A stretch of 64,000 nt of DNA, taken from assembly GCA_965197665.1 (NCBI GenBank), contig CBDANO010000005.1, positions 434,001 through 498,000 on the forward strand, written 5' to 3'. The position numbers and the translations under genes were made by a program. The stretch is from CBDANO01 sp965197665. GTDB taxonomy: Bacteria > Chloroflexota > Dehalococcoidia > Lucifugimonadales > UBA3495. Numbering within the stretch: the stretch's first letter is position 1; every line of letters begins with the position of its first letter. Shown one piece after another: positions 17,542 through 27,770 of this stretch. The notes under the pieces were generated by a model. That model was given only the letters and a program-made list of their open reading frames with translations. It did not search any database and was not told the DNA's origin.

Positions 17542-17785
17542 ACCGGCTTCGTTCGACGACGGCAGCCGCCGTGATTTCCGTCCCAAGCCCCCATGCCGGT
17601 TGAGACCGGCGCCGCTAAGGAGAAAATAGTACCTTTCGAGTAACTCCCGTCGTGGTGGTCCATCTGGGACACTTTAGTTCCATGTGCCCAGAAAGCCGTA
17701 AGTCTTCATACTTTCAAACAAAGCACCGCGAAGTTGCCCTTCACTCACGTCCCATTGCTCAGGTAGTTTCCCTCTTGGATGAACA

Positions 17786-18742
17786 ATGCTAAGACTTTTC
17801 AAGCGAGACCGCAAAGAGGAGCGAAAGCATACCGAAGACGCCGTCAAGGCCAGCCGGGAGCGGTGGTTCGGGCGAATTCTCGGGGCGCTGCGATCTTCCA
17901 ACCTGGACGATTCGGTGTGGGAAGAGTTGGAGGAAATTTTGATATCCTCCGACGTGGGAGTGGAAACGTCTCTACGAATTGTCGAGGAGTTGCGGGCCGC
18001 CGCTAAAGACGAGAAATTGGAGAACGGGGACCAGGTTTTCCAAGTTCTCAAAGAAGCGCTGGTCCGAGACTTGGAAGCCGACGGGGAGGGCGGCGAGTGG
18101 GTCGACGCTGCCGGGCTACAGACCCCCTTCGTGATATTGATGGTTGGGGTCAACGGCGTTGGCAAGACTACCAGCATCGCCAAATTGGCCTACCATCTGC
18201 AACAATCCGGCCACAAAGTAATTCTGGGCGCCGCCGACACTTTCCGGGCGGCGGCGGTGGAGCAGTTGGAAATCCTGGGAGAGCGGGTGGGCGTAGAAGT
18301 AATTAGCCACCGCTCCGGCGCCGACCCCGGAGCGGTGGCCTACGACGCTTATCAGGCCAGTAAGGCCAGGGGCGCCGGCGTCCTCATCATAGACACCGCC
18401 GGCCGCTTGCATACCAAGTCCAATCTGATGGAGGAACTTCGGAAGATCCACCGGGTGTTGAACCGTTTGGATCCATCGGCCCCCCATCAGGTGATCCTGA
18501 CCCTAGACGCCACTACCGGTCACAACGGCCTGTCCCAAGCCAAGTCCTTCAAAGACGCGGTGGACTGCACCGGCATCTTTCTAGCCAAGCTGGACGGTAC
18601 CGCCCGCGGGGGAATTGCTCTTGCCATCAAACAGGAACTACAGGTCCCGATCCTATTCATCGGTACCGGAGAGCAGTTGGGCGACTTGGCGCCGTTCGAT
18701 TCCAGGGAATTCGTTGATTCTTTGCTGGCTCCCATCCCCTGA
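17786..18742 (+). CDS. ftsY: Signal recognition particle receptor FtsY
   Basis: 318 aa, the NG domain only, without a long acidic N-terminus. The GTPase motifs are clear: GVNGVGKTTSIAKLA (P-loop), DTFRAAAVEQLEIL, IIDTAGRLHTKSNLM, LDATTGHNGL and LAKLDGTARGG. It docks the SRP-ribosome complex at the membrane. The start is ATG at 17786, 244 bases downstream of rnc; it may share that transcript. The stretch between rnc and ftsY has no other gene. Confidence 0.96.
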   Translation: MLRLFKRDRKEERKHTEDAVKASRERWFGRILGALRSSNLDDSVWEELEEILISSDVGVETSLRIVEELRAAAKDEKLENGDQVFQVLKEALVRDLEADGEGGEWVDAAGLQTPFVILMVGVNGVGKTTSIAKLAYHLQQSGHKVILGAADTFRAAAVEQLEILGERVGVEVISHRSGADPGAVAYDAYQASKARGAGVLIIDTAGRLHTKSNLMEELRKIHRVLNRLDPSAPHQVILTLDATTGHNGLSQAKSFKDAVDCTGIFLAKLDGTARGGIALAIKQELQVPILFIGTGEQLGDLAPFDSREFVDSLLAPIP

Positions 18743-18858
18743 ACCGGCCCCCTTGGCGCCCCAGCCGCGTAAACCCCTGAGGCGCCAATCAAACTCGTCA
18801 CCTTTGCCGTCTCGGTCCTCCAGCGCGGGGGCGCTCCGCCGTCCGGTCGGATAATGCC

Positions 18859-21258
18859 ATGCTCGACGCGATCACTTGGCTGCTGGCCGTTGAGCTCCTG
18901 GGAATCCTAGCCTTCCCCCTCTGCTTCGTACTGTTCCGAAGGTTGCCGGACCGGGGCATCACCCTAGCCAAGCCCTTGGCCTTGGTGCTGTTCTCCTACG
19001 TTCTTTGGCTTGCCGGCCTCACCCAGTGGGTCCCCAACTCGCAACTGACCATCATCATCATCCTAGTACTGGGGGCGGCTGTCGGCGGGTTGGTGTTCCG
19101 GGCCACCGCCGACCGGGTCATTGCGTTCCTCAAGGAAGAGTGGCGCACCCTGCTGGTGGCCGAAGGAATTTTCCTGGCCTTCTTCTTATTTTGGCTGGGC
19201 GTCACCTCGGAAGCTCCGGCCATCAGCGGCACCGAGAAGCCCATGGATTTCGGCTTCATGAACGCGGTGCTCCAGAGCCGGTTCTTCCCACCCGAGGACC
19301 CGTGGCTGGCCGGGCATTCGATCAACTACTACTACTTTGGTCACTTCATGATGGCCTTCGTGGTCAAGCTAACCGCGGTGCCTTCCGGCGTGGGTTACAA
19401 CTTGGCGGTCTCGCTGGTACCCGCCTTGGCGGCAATCGGTTCCTTCGGCCTGCTGTACAACCTCATCCGGTTGTCGGGGGCAACGAAGAAAGCGGCTATA
19501 GGATTCGGGCTGGCGGCCCCGGCGCTGGTCTTGCTAATCGGCAACCTGGAAGGGGCACTGGAGTTTGTCCACAGCCAGGGATGGGGCGGCGGCGGCTTTT
19601 GGGAATGGGTGGGCGTCAAGGGCCTGGAAGGGGGCGCCTCCGCCTCTGGCGGCTTGCCGGACGGCCACTTTTGGTGGTGGCGCGCCACCAGGGTAATCGA
19701 CACACTGGACGCCGGCCAGAGCCTGGACTACACGATTACCGAATTCCCAATGTTCAGCTTTCTCTTGGGTGACCTGCATCCCCACATGATGAGCCTTCCC
19801 TTCTTGATTCTTGGGCTGTCCTTGGGCCTCAATGTTTTCCGCTCGGACCAATCCGGCCTGACCTGGCTAAGACGCTATCCATTGGAGGCCCTCGCCGCAG
19901 CGCTATTCGTTGGCGCCCTGGTTTTCATCAACGCGTGGGACCTGCCTCTAATGGCCGCGGTGTTCACGGTGTTGGTCTTGGCCAAGAGCTATGGCGAGGA
20001 CAGGGGCGGCCTGCAATCGGCGGTCCTCGATGGGGCCGCGATCTTGATACCAATTTTCGCAGTGGGCGTTTTGTTGTTCCTGCCTTTCTACTTCACCCTG
20101 AGCGGCCAAGCCTCGGGGATCTTGCCATTGCAAGACGTTACCGCCCGCCCCTTCCTGTTCTTCTTGACTATGGGCTTGTTCACCCTTATAGCTCTCACCT
20201 TCCTGGCGCGCCAGTTGTTTGGGTTCCGGTGGCCCGCTAAAGAGGAAGGCACTGCCGCGGGTTTGACGCTGGCGGCGGTCCTGGCCCCCCTGCTGGTTTG
20301 GGCTGGCATCGTGATGTTCTTGAAGTCTACCTCGGGCGGGCTGAGCGCGGCGGCCGGTGAGCTTGGAGGGCGGTCTATCCTGGTAATCCCCGGGCTGGCC
20401 ATCGCCGCGGCAGCCGGATTTAGCGCCTTGCAACGTCTGCGCCAAGGGCGTGAACCCACGGCCGCTTTTCCGCTGCTTTTGATTGCGGTGAGTTTCTACT
20501 TGCTGGCGGGCACTGAGCTATTCTACATAGACGACTTATTCGGCGGCGCCCATCGCCGGATGAATACAGTATTCAAAGTGTACTACCAGGCGTGGCTGCT
20601 CTTGGGTTTGGCCGCCGTCTATGGCTTGTATTACTGGTGGGCCCACCGGCCGGAACCGGACTCCGCCGCGGAGAGCGTGCGCTGCCGCGCCGGGAAATGG
20701 GCCCTTCGAGGGACGACCTATGCTTGGGTAGGGGTCATAGCGGCACTGACGGCAGCCTCGGTCTACTATCCGGTAGGCGCGGTGCTGACCAGGACCGGGG
20801 TGCTGGAACAAAGCCATACACTGTCGGACAACACGCTGGACGGCTTGGAATTTATCCGCAGTGAAGACCCCGGGGAATACGCCGCCATCGAGTGGCTCAG
20901 GGACGAAGCCCAGTGGGGCCGGATCGTAGAGGCGGTGGGCGACGATTATTCAGACTTCGGCAGAATCTCGGCCAGCACCGGCCTGCCAACCATCTTGGGA
21001 TGGAAGGGCCATGAGCTTCAGTGGCGGGGGACCGGTAGAGTGTTCGATGGCCGGGAAGACGACGTGGCCCTAATCTACCAAAGCCGTGACGGAGACGAGG
21101 TGCGAAGCTTGCTGCAAGAGTACCAGGTACGTTACGTTTACCTAGGAGAGCGAGAGCAGCGAAAGTACGGCGACGGCGGTCTGGAACGCTTCGACGGGTT
21201 TCTGAAGACCGCTTTTGCCAACGATACCGTAATAATCTATGAGTTGGTGGAGGGTTAG
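18859..21258 (+). CDS. Chlor_Arch_YYY-type multi-spanning membrane protein (DUF2298)
   Basis: 799 aa, with many predicted transmembrane helices from residue 1 onward. INYYYFGHFMMAFVVKL (about residues 154-170) is the tyrosine-rich signature that names the Chlor_Arch_YYY family, and EFPMFSFLLGDLHPHMM is the second conserved block. The C-terminal 150 residues are largely soluble (AIEWLRDEAQWGRIVEAVG). These proteins resemble GT-C type glycosyltransferases and are found in Chloroflexota and archaea. The function is not established; polyprenyl-linked sugar transfer is a guess. The start is ATG at 18859. The related TIGR03663-type gene follows after about 95 bases. Confidence 0.85.
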   Translation: MLDAITWLLAVELLGILAFPLCFVLFRRLPDRGITLAKPLALVLFSYVLWLAGLTQWVPNSQLTIIIILVLGAAVGGLVFRATADRVIAFLKEEWRTLLVAEGIFLAFFLFWLGVTSEAPAISGTEKPMDFGFMNAVLQSRFFPPEDPWLAGHSINYYYFGHFMMAFVVKLTAVPSGVGYNLAVSLVPALAAIGSFGLLYNLIRLSGATKKAAIGFGLAAPALVLLIGNLEGALEFVHSQGWGGGGFWEWVGVKGLEGGASASGGLPDGHFWWWRATRVIDTLDAGQSLDYTITEFPMFSFLLGDLHPHMMSLPFLILGLSLGLNVFRSDQSGLTWLRRYPLEALAAALFVGALVFINAWDLPLMAAVFTVLVLAKSYGEDRGGLQSAVLDGAAILIPIFAVGVLLFLPFYFTLSGQASGILPLQDVTARPFLFFLTMGLFTLIALTFLARQLFGFRWPAKEEGTAAGLTLAAVLAPLLVWAGIVMFLKSTSGGLSAAAGELGGRSILVIPGLAIAAAAGFSALQRLRQGREPTAAFPLLLIAVSFYLLAGTELFYIDDLFGGAHRRMNTVFKVYYQAWLLLGLAAVYGLYYWWAHRPEPDSAAESVRCRAGKWALRGTTYAWVGVIAALTAASVYYPVGAVLTRTGVLEQSHTLSDNTLDGLEFIRSEDPGEYAAIEWLRDEAQWGRIVEAVGDDYSDFGRISASTGLPTILGWKGHELQWRGTGRVFDGREDDVALIYQSRDGDEVRSLLQEYQVRYVYLGEREQRKYGDGGLERFDGFLKTAFANDTVIIYELVEG

Positions 21259-21352
21259 GAGGCGGCGCGGAAGGGGCGCTACGGCGCCGGTCCGTAGGTT
21301 CGCCGCTCCAAGTCATTCCGACGGATGAAATTAGCATTTTCTGAGGAATCCT

Positions 21353-23977
21353 TTGATACACCGGTGGCATAGCTTTTGGTCCGGGCGGCGGCTCGGTTGG
21401 CTCGAGGTCTGCTTTCTAGTCCTAGTGGCCCTCGCTTTGTTGATGCGGTTGTGGGAGTTGGGCGGCCGGACGATGCATTACGACGAAGCGATCCACGTCC
21501 ACTATGCCTGGAAGCTGGTGAACAGCCCCGGCCTGAGCGGCGGTTGGCCCTGGATATTTGGGTCGGACTACATCCACTCCGCGTGGATGCACGGCCCGTT
21601 TCAGATCGAACTTACCGCCGTCATTTTCAAGATATTCGAGGATTCGGATTTCACAGCCCGGCTGGCATACGTTCTGTTTGGCGCCGCTCTGGTGGGCCTG
21701 CCCTACTTCTTCCGAGAACATCTGGGGCGGATAGGGGCGCTCTTGGCCGGAGTGATGCTCACTCTATCGCCGGCCATGCTCTACTTCAGCCGCTTTGGCC
21801 GCAACGACATTCTCATGGCCTTCTGGGCCACCGCCTTGCTGGTGTTGATGTGGCGGTACATCCAAGAGGGGAAGCACCGTTACTTGTACTTAGCGTCGGT
21901 GGTGTTGGCCTTCATGTTCGGTACCAAGGAAACCGCCTACATAGTAGTCCTCATCTTCGGCGCAATAATGTTGTTCCTATCGGTACCAGACCTGGTCCCA
22001 TGGGCCCTGGGGCGTAAGAATCTGTCCCAGATGGCCGGCCCTGCCGGGGCTTTACTTCTGCTGATTACCCTCACCCTCCCCCAGTGGGCGCCCATCCTAA
22101 GCCTCGCCCAAGATGCGATGGGGATCACCCTGGCTAATATGGACGGATCCTCCGAGGGCTTGGTGGGCGCTCCTCAGTGGGCCGGGCCGGTCGTGAATCT
22201 GCCCGTGTACCATACCCCCTGGTGGGTCCATACCCTAGCGGTAGTCCTTCTGGCGGCGGGGCTGACCTTGCTGGTGAAGCGATGGGGGCGCACTGCCAAG
22301 TCGCTAAGCTTGGGCTTGGGCGTACCCCTAGCTGTCGTAGCGGCGACTTCGACGGCGGTGTTCCGGCCCATCGACGGGGCGTGGAGCGTCGGAGCGGCTC
22401 CTTTTCTGGACTTCGTGATTGCCGGAGTCTTAGGGGGTACCGCCGTGAGCATCCTGTTGCTGGCGAAACATCCCTGGCGGTCCGGGGCGCTGCTGTTGCT
22501 CATTCCGGCCCAACTGGCCCTCTACTACGCCTTCTTCTTGACCGGCGCGGCGAACATCGACTCCTTCGTCCACGGGCTCCTTCCCGGGGGCGTGTCCGTG
22601 GACGCCGGCGGGAACGCCGTTCCGGTAAATTATTTGGCGGCGGCCGGCTTACTACTGGCGGCTCTTAACGTCTCAATTTATCTGGGACTCCGCTGGTTGG
22701 GGGGGCGATGGCTGTTGTTGGCGGGTATCTTCTATTTGACCTGGATCACGGTATATACCACGGTGTTTGCCAACATGGCCGGTATCTTTAGCGGCGTCTG
22801 GCAAGGGATGGGCTACTGGATCGCCCAGCAAGACGTGGCTAGGGGCAACCAGCCTTGGTACTACTATTTCCTCGGCCTCTCAATCTACGAAATATTGCCG
22901 CTGCTGATGGGGGCCGTCGGGGCCGTCTACTTCTTGCGTAGAAAGGACCCCCTCGGCTTGGTGCTGGCGTCTTGGGCCGGGATGACCTTGATCGTTTACA
23001 CCATCGCCAGCGAGAAGATGCCTTGGCTGATAGTCAACCTCTCCCTGCCCTTCATATTGCTGGCAGGAAAGTATCTCGGCGAGTTGGCGGAGCGGGTCAG
23101 ATGGGGGGAAGTCTGGAGAAGGGGATACGCCGCCTTGATAGTCTTTCCTTCATTGGTCCTAGTCGCCGTCGTGTTCCTGTTGTACAGCCACACCAAAGAG
23201 GGCGGAGGATTTACTTATACTCATTGGGTCGTATTGGTTAGCGCGGCCTTGCTGGCGGTGGCGGCGGCGTACGTCGTTAGGCTGGCGCGGGGCCACTCCG
23301 GGGCGGCCCTGATCACCCTGGGCTTGGCGGCGCTGCTGCTGGGGTACGGAACGTGGGCCGCTTTTCGCGCGGCTTACACCTACGACGAGTCCAATCAAGA
23401 GATGCTGGTCTATGCTCAAGGCAGCAAGGACTTGGAGGAGAGCTATCGTGAAATCGACAGCCTGGTGTTGGGCCGTGAGCCGGGTCCGGAGAGCGTCCGG
23501 GTTGACTATGACCTGTGGTACCCCTTCAACTGGTACGTCCGGGACGCGCAAAGGGACGGGACTTTAACCTTTTCCTGCTTCAAGACCGAGGATGAAGAAG
23601 GTTGGAATTCCGGATGCAACCCGGTCGATAGCGGTACCGGCGCCCGCGCCCTGTTGCTGAGCGACGATCACGAGGTGGACGCCGCCTTTTTGCCGGAACA
23701 CCAGCGGGCCGGGCCCCATCGGGACCTGTTGTGGTTCTACGAAGACGCTTACCGCAGGCCCGGGGAAGACCGGAAGGAGGAAGGCAGTCCCGGAGGGCTT
23801 AGAGGGATCCCCAACAAGGAGCAAATAACCAAGGACTTTGCTTATTTCAAGTCAGTCGCTTCGGCCAAGCAATCGTGGTTCGACGCGCTGGACTACCTGA
23901 TTTTCCGCAATTTAGACAGCGATTGGTACAACGCCAAGTACTACAGCTACTTGCCCCCTAAAGCGCCGATCCCCTAG
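21353..23977 (+). CDS. TIGR03663-type membrane protein, GT-C glycosyltransferase-like
   Basis: 874 aa. After a short soluble N-terminus come MRLWELGGRTMHYDEAIHVHYAW (about residues 32-54), in which the acidic pair DE fits the catalytic loop of GT-C/PMT-type glycosyltransferases, and DYIHSAWMHGPFQ. Many transmembrane helices follow, including a GTKETAYIV block, and then a soluble C-terminal domain from about residue 680. Start TTG 21353 has GAGGAA upstream. Together with the preceding YYY protein it probably acts in cell-envelope glycosylation; this is inference from fold resemblance and pairing. Confidence 0.85.
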   Translation: MIHRWHSFWSGRRLGWLEVCFLVLVALALLMRLWELGGRTMHYDEAIHVHYAWKLVNSPGLSGGWPWIFGSDYIHSAWMHGPFQIELTAVIFKIFEDSDFTARLAYVLFGAALVGLPYFFREHLGRIGALLAGVMLTLSPAMLYFSRFGRNDILMAFWATALLVLMWRYIQEGKHRYLYLASVVLAFMFGTKETAYIVVLIFGAIMLFLSVPDLVPWALGRKNLSQMAGPAGALLLLITLTLPQWAPILSLAQDAMGITLANMDGSSEGLVGAPQWAGPVVNLPVYHTPWWVHTLAVVLLAAGLTLLVKRWGRTAKSLSLGLGVPLAVVAATSTAVFRPIDGAWSVGAAPFLDFVIAGVLGGTAVSILLLAKHPWRSGALLLLIPAQLALYYAFFLTGAANIDSFVHGLLPGGVSVDAGGNAVPVNYLAAAGLLLAALNVSIYLGLRWLGGRWLLLAGIFYLTWITVYTTVFANMAGIFSGVWQGMGYWIAQQDVARGNQPWYYYFLGLSIYEILPLLMGAVGAVYFLRRKDPLGLVLASWAGMTLIVYTIASEKMPWLIVNLSLPFILLAGKYLGELAERVRWGEVWRRGYAALIVFPSLVLVAVVFLLYSHTKEGGGFTYTHWVVLVSAALLAVAAAYVVRLARGHSGAALITLGLAALLLGYGTWAAFRAAYTYDESNQEMLVYAQGSKDLEESYREIDSLVLGREPGPESVRVDYDLWYPFNWYVRDAQRDGTLTFSCFKTEDEEGWNSGCNPVDSGTGARALLLSDDHEVDAAFLPEHQRAGPHRDLLWFYEDAYRRPGEDRKEEGSPGGLRGIPNKEQITKDFAYFKSVASAKQSWFDALDYLIFRNLDSDWYNAKYYSYLPPKAPIP

Positions 23978-24189
23978 ATTCTATGGGGATTCTCGCCCGC
24001 CGGCTGCGGGCAAACACACCTCAACTTTCTCGCCTTAGACGGGCTACGTAACACTACGCTGTTGCATGGGAAATCCCTTTTTCCAACCCGGCAAACTCGC
24101 ACGTCAGGTTGAATATAAGCGGTCTACTGCTGCGTTCTGCCTTGGACGGCGGCACAAAAATCCGGGGTGCACCCGACTATTCAGGTTCG

Positions 24190-24219
24190 TTGACACCGTG
24201 CTAGGCATAGTGATATGTT
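24190..24219 (+). promoter_or_regulatory. Candidate promoter upstream of etfBA
   Basis: A perfect -35 TTGACA (24190-24195) is followed after 18 bases by TATGTT (24214-24219, four of six). It lies about 45 bases upstream of the etfB start. The weak -10 makes this a moderate call. Confidence 0.45.
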
Positions 24220-24261
24220 TCACACACTTTCAACCCCGGGTTGGCCCGTGGAGCAACAGCG

Positions 24262-25077
24262 ATGGCGCTACGAATAGGTGTGCTGGCCAAGCAGGTTATA
24301 GACCCGGAGATGCCCATGGCCGCTTTCCGGGTAGACTCCGAGGCTAGGGCGGTAGTCACGCCTCCAAACATCCCGCCGGTGGTCAACGGCTTTGACGAAA
24401 ACGCCGTGGAAGCCGCCTTGCGAATCAAGACGGACCAGGTCGACGCCAATCAGGAAGCCTCTATCACCGTGATTTCCAGCGGTACCTCCTTCGCTCTGGA
24501 CGTCATGAAGAAGCCCCTTTCCATGGGCGCCGATGAATTGGTGCTGCTGCAAGACGAGTCTTTCGGGAATACGATCGATAGCTTCTTCACCTCCCAGGTG
24601 CTGGCCGCGGCGATACGTAAGCTGGGAGGGTTCGACCTCCTCATCTGCGGCCGGCAGGCGTCCGACTGGGACAATGCCCAAGTGCCCCTGGGAGTAGCCG
24701 AAATCCTGGGCCTTGCTTGCATCGCCTTGTGCCGAAAGGTTGAAGTGACCGACGGTAAAGTGGTCGTCGAGCGTAACATACCCGACGGTTATGAGGTCAT
24801 GGAAGCTTCCCTTCCCGCCTTGGTGACCGTCAGCAACGAACTGGGGCAGCCGCGCTATCCGACCTTGCGAGGAATCATGGCCGCGACCCGCAAGACACCA
24901 ACTACCTGGACCGCCGCCGACCTGGGACTGGACGCTTCGGCATTGGACCCCCGGCTATCTCTGCGCCAACTCTTCGTGCCTGAGCGAAGCCAGGAGTGTG
25001 AATTCGTCGAAGGCGAAAACGCGGCGGACGCCGGACGTCAACTGGCTTTGAAGCTGCGCGAGGCTAAACTGATCTAG
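24262..25077 (+). CDS. etfB: Electron transfer flavoprotein beta subunit
   Basis: 271 aa. LRIGVLAKQVIDPEMP opens the adenine-nucleotide alpha-hydrolase fold; GADELVLLQDESFGNTIDSF and LLICGRQASDWDNAQVP are family blocks, and the C-terminus wraps as in EtfB. It forms a heterodimer with EtfA, carrying electrons from acyl-CoA or other dehydrogenases to the quinone pool. ATG 24262 is used rather than an upstream TTG at 24241. etfA follows after 61 bases. The pair fits the acyl-CoA-centred metabolism suggested by the hydratases and CoA-transferases in the window. Confidence 0.94.
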   Translation: MALRIGVLAKQVIDPEMPMAAFRVDSEARAVVTPPNIPPVVNGFDENAVEAALRIKTDQVDANQEASITVISSGTSFALDVMKKPLSMGADELVLLQDESFGNTIDSFFTSQVLAAAIRKLGGFDLLICGRQASDWDNAQVPLGVAEILGLACIALCRKVEVTDGKVVVERNIPDGYEVMEASLPALVTVSNELGQPRYPTLRGIMAATRKTPTTWTAADLGLDASALDPRLSLRQLFVPERSQECEFVEGENAADAGRQLALKLREAKLI

Positions 25078-25138
25078 TTCCGCATAAGGGTGATCGTTCC
25101 GGGGCCGGGAGCGGCGAATATTGACTGGGGAGGCCGCA

Positions 25139-26137
25139 ATGGCGGGTGAGAAAAGTGTCCTAGTCTTGGGGGAAGTTACCAACGGCGAATTGAGCGTCAC
25201 GTCTCAAGAGCTACTCGCGGCGGCCCGGGAGGTGGCGGATGCGCTGGGGGAGGAGTTGGCCGCCGGTCTACTTGCGGACAGCGTCGAGACCGCCGACCGG
25301 CAAGCAATTCATCACGGGGCCGACCGGGTCTACGCAGTCACTCACCCGCTGCTGGCCGAGTACCAGGCCGACCTGTACTTGGCCGCCATGGAAGCCCTTT
25401 GCAGGGAGATAATCCCCAACATCGTCCTGATAGCCCGGACCGAAGAAGGCCGGGAGTTGGCGCCGCGGCTGGCCTTCCGCTTGGGCGTGGGCCTAGCCCA
25501 AGACTGCCTGGAAATCTCGGTGGACGCCGCCACGGGGCGTCTGCTGGCCAACCGGCCGGTATACGGAGGAAACGCCGTGGCCGTGGTCAGTTGCGACTAC
25601 ACGCCCCAGATTGCGGCGGTGCGGCCCAAGGTATACGAGCCTAAGGAGCCGGACCCGGCCCGCCAGGGTCAGGTCGTCTCCTTTCCCGTGGAGTTGGATG
25701 AGTCGATCGTTCGCGCGCGGACGTCGGAGCGAGTCCAAGAGGAAGCCTCGGGGGTCAAGCTCGAGGACGCCCGCATCGTAGTCTCCGGAGGCCGCGGCCT
25801 AGGAGGGCCGGACCCCTTTCAAGACTTGGAGGAGTTAGCCAAGCTGCTGGGCGGCGCGGTGGGAGCTTCACGGGCCGCCGTGGATTCGGGTTGGGCGCAC
25901 CCCAATTACCAGGTGGGCCTGACCGGCAAGACCATCACCCCGGACCTTTATATTACCGTCGCCATTTCCGGTGCCAGCCAGCACATGGCCGGCTGCTCCG
26001 GCGCCAAGGTAATAGTTGCTATCAACAAGGACGCCGAAGCAAACATCTTCAAAGAGGCCCGCTACGGTGTGGTCGGAGACTGGGAGCAGGTGGTGCCGGC
26101 CTTCACCGAGGCGGTTCGAGAACTGACCCAGAGCTAA
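25139..26137 (+). CDS. etfA: Electron transfer flavoprotein alpha subunit
   Basis: 332 aa. The N-terminal domain is followed by the FAD-binding block: VVSGGRGLGGPDPFQDLEELA, AVDSGWAHPNYQVGLTGKTITP, ISGASQHMAGCSGAKVIVAIN and DAEANIFKEARYGVVGDW. All are complete. The start is ATG at 25139 with GGGGAGG five bases upstream. It forms a heterodimer with EtfB. Transcription probably ends in the repeat at 26145-26194, which lies between this gene and the convergent amidase. Confidence 0.95.
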   Translation: MAGEKSVLVLGEVTNGELSVTSQELLAAAREVADALGEELAAGLLADSVETADRQAIHHGADRVYAVTHPLLAEYQADLYLAAMEALCREIIPNIVLIARTEEGRELAPRLAFRLGVGLAQDCLEISVDAATGRLLANRPVYGGNAVAVVSCDYTPQIAAVRPKVYEPKEPDPARQGQVVSFPVELDESIVRARTSERVQEEASGVKLEDARIVVSGGRGLGGPDPFQDLEELAKLLGGAVGASRAAVDSGWAHPNYQVGLTGKTITPDLYITVAISGASQHMAGCSGAKVIVAINKDAEANIFKEARYGVVGDWEQVVPAFTEAVRELTQS

Positions 26138-26144
26138 CCGGGAC

Positions 26145-26194
26145 CCCTTATCCTAATCTTCTCCCCAGGCAGAAGGGACTTTCCCAACACCCAT
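26145..26194 (-). repeat. Dispersed hairpin repeat (short form) between convergent genes
   Basis: Read on the minus strand it is ATGGGTGTTGGGAAAGTCCC followed by a CTTCTGCCTGGGGAGAAG hairpin. It matches the element at 45310-45366 closely and the left part of copies A and B. It fills the whole space between etfA and the amidase and could terminate transcription from both sides. Confidence 0.75.
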
Positions 26195-27601
26195 TTAGGC
26201 CTCCGGCGGTTTCATGGTGTGCCAGGGGGTAGCCTGTTCGTAGGCGTGGGCGACCTTGAGGATCGTTTCCTCTCCTCCGGGCCGGGCGCCTATCTGGAGA
26301 CCGATGGGAAGGCCGGACGCGGTGAAGCCGCAGGGTACCGAGGCCGCGGGAGAACTGGCCAGGTTGAACATCCGCGTCAGCAGGTAGGCCAGCCGCCCGG
26401 AAGTCTCCTTACTGGTGATTGGCGGGTCGTCTTCCACCGGTTGGGCCGGTCTGCCGGAGGTCGGCAGCACCAAGACGTCATAGCTTTCGAAGGCCTCCAG
26501 GACTTGGTCGCGCAATATGCTCCGCAGCTTCTGGGCCTTGTAGTAGGCCTGCGCCGGCAGGATACTGCCCACTAGCTGTTGGATGCGAACGTCGTGGCCG
26601 TAATCACGGAGCCGTTCCCGGACCCATTTACTGTGGTTGGAGGCAGGTTCCACGCTGAGCAGGATAGAAGAGGCGACGCCCGCCGCCGCTGTGAGCGGCA
26701 AGGATACCTCCTCCACCGAGGCCCCCAACTCCCCCAGCACGGCGGTTGCTTTGACCACGGCGTCCCTGGTCTCCGGCTCCACCAATTGACTGTTGAGTTG
26801 TTCGGATACAACCCCCACTCGAATACCCCGGGCGTTGCCGTCGAGGGCCCGCCGGTAGTCGGGCACGGGGGTTGTCCACGAGTATTGGTCTTTGGGGTCG
26901 TGGCCGGCGATGGCGCCCAAAGTAATGGCGGCGTCTTCCACGGTGCGAGAAATAGGGCCGACGGTGTCCATGCTCCAAACGCCCCGCATCACTCCGTAGC
27001 GGCTGACTCGCCCCCAACTGGGTCTCAGACCCACCAAGCCGCACCAGGTTGCGGGGAACCGGATCGAGCCTCCGGTGTCCTCGCCCAGAGAGGTGGCGCA
27101 AAGAAAACCGGCGGTGGCGGCGCCCGACCCGCTGCTGGAACCCCCGGTATAGGTGTTCAGGTTCCACGGATTGCGAGGAACGCTGAACCGGTGGGAAAAA
27201 CCCGTAATAGCAAACTCGGTGACGTTGGTTTTGCCCAAGAGGACCGCGCCGGCCTTTTTCAGGTTGGCCACCACAGTCGAGTCTTCCTCCGGGACGAAGT
27301 CCGCCAATATCCGGGAGCCGCCCGTGGACCGGATGCCCTTGGACCAGAACTGGTCTTTTACGGCCACGGGGACCCCGTGCATAGGACCCAAATAATCGCC
27401 GCGGGCGATGGCTGCCTCGGCATCCCGGGCAGCTTGGATTGCTTGTTCGCGACAAACGGTGAGGTAGGAGTTGAACTTGAAGTCTTGGTCGTCGATCCGG
27501 TCCAGATAGGCCTCCGTCGCTTCCACGGGAGACACTTCCTTGGAAGCAATCAATCGTGAAAGTTCGGATGCGGAAAGAAACGGCAGTTCTGATTTATCCA
27601 T
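26195..27601 (-). CDS. Amidase (amidase signature family), AtzE-like partner
   Basis: 468 aa. The Ser-cisSer-Lys triad region is complete: VPVAVKDQFW supplies the lysine, GGSSSGSGAATAGFL and DTGGSIRFPATWCGLVGLRP the two serines. Length fits GatA/AtzE-type amidases. It is not the GatA of tRNA transamidation, because a clear gatC-gatA pair lies at 59092-60878. The gene 169 bases upstream encodes a small GatC-like protein, the arrangement known for AtzG-AtzE-type hydrolases. It probably hydrolyses a small amide or carboxybiuret-like compound; the substrate is inferred only by analogy. The start is ATG at 27601. Confidence 0.88.
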   Translation of the reverse strand: MDKSELPFLSASELSRLIASKEVSPVEATEAYLDRIDDQDFKFNSYLTVCREQAIQAARDAEAAIARGDYLGPMHGVPVAVKDQFWSKGIRSTGGSRILADFVPEEDSTVVANLKKAGAVLLGKTNVTEFAITGFSHRFSVPRNPWNLNTYTGGSSSGSGAATAGFLCATSLGEDTGGSIRFPATWCGLVGLRPSWGRVSRYGVMRGVWSMDTVGPISRTVEDAAITLGAIAGHDPKDQYSWTTPVPDYRRALDGNARGIRVGVVSEQLNSQLVEPETRDAVVKATAVLGELGASVEEVSLPLTAAAGVASSILLSVEPASNHSKWVRERLRDYGHDVRIQQLVGSILPAQAYYKAQKLRSILRDQVLEAFESYDVLVLPTSGRPAQPVEDDPPITSKETSGRLAYLLTRMFNLASSPAASVPCGFTASGLPIGLQIGARPGGEETILKVAHAYEQATPWHTMKPPEA

Positions 27602-27770
27602 CGGGACTCCTTCCTAGGCTGCGGCGATGGGCTGCGGTTTCGAGGGCTATCGAGTATGGGAACGAAAAGTCGGCTGAACGGTCAATTGAAGCTAAGAGCG
27701 CCAAACCTTCCGACGCCGCGCTTCGAGGTGATGATCGCGAGCCCGGCGGTCAACGGGGGTCCTACCGCCG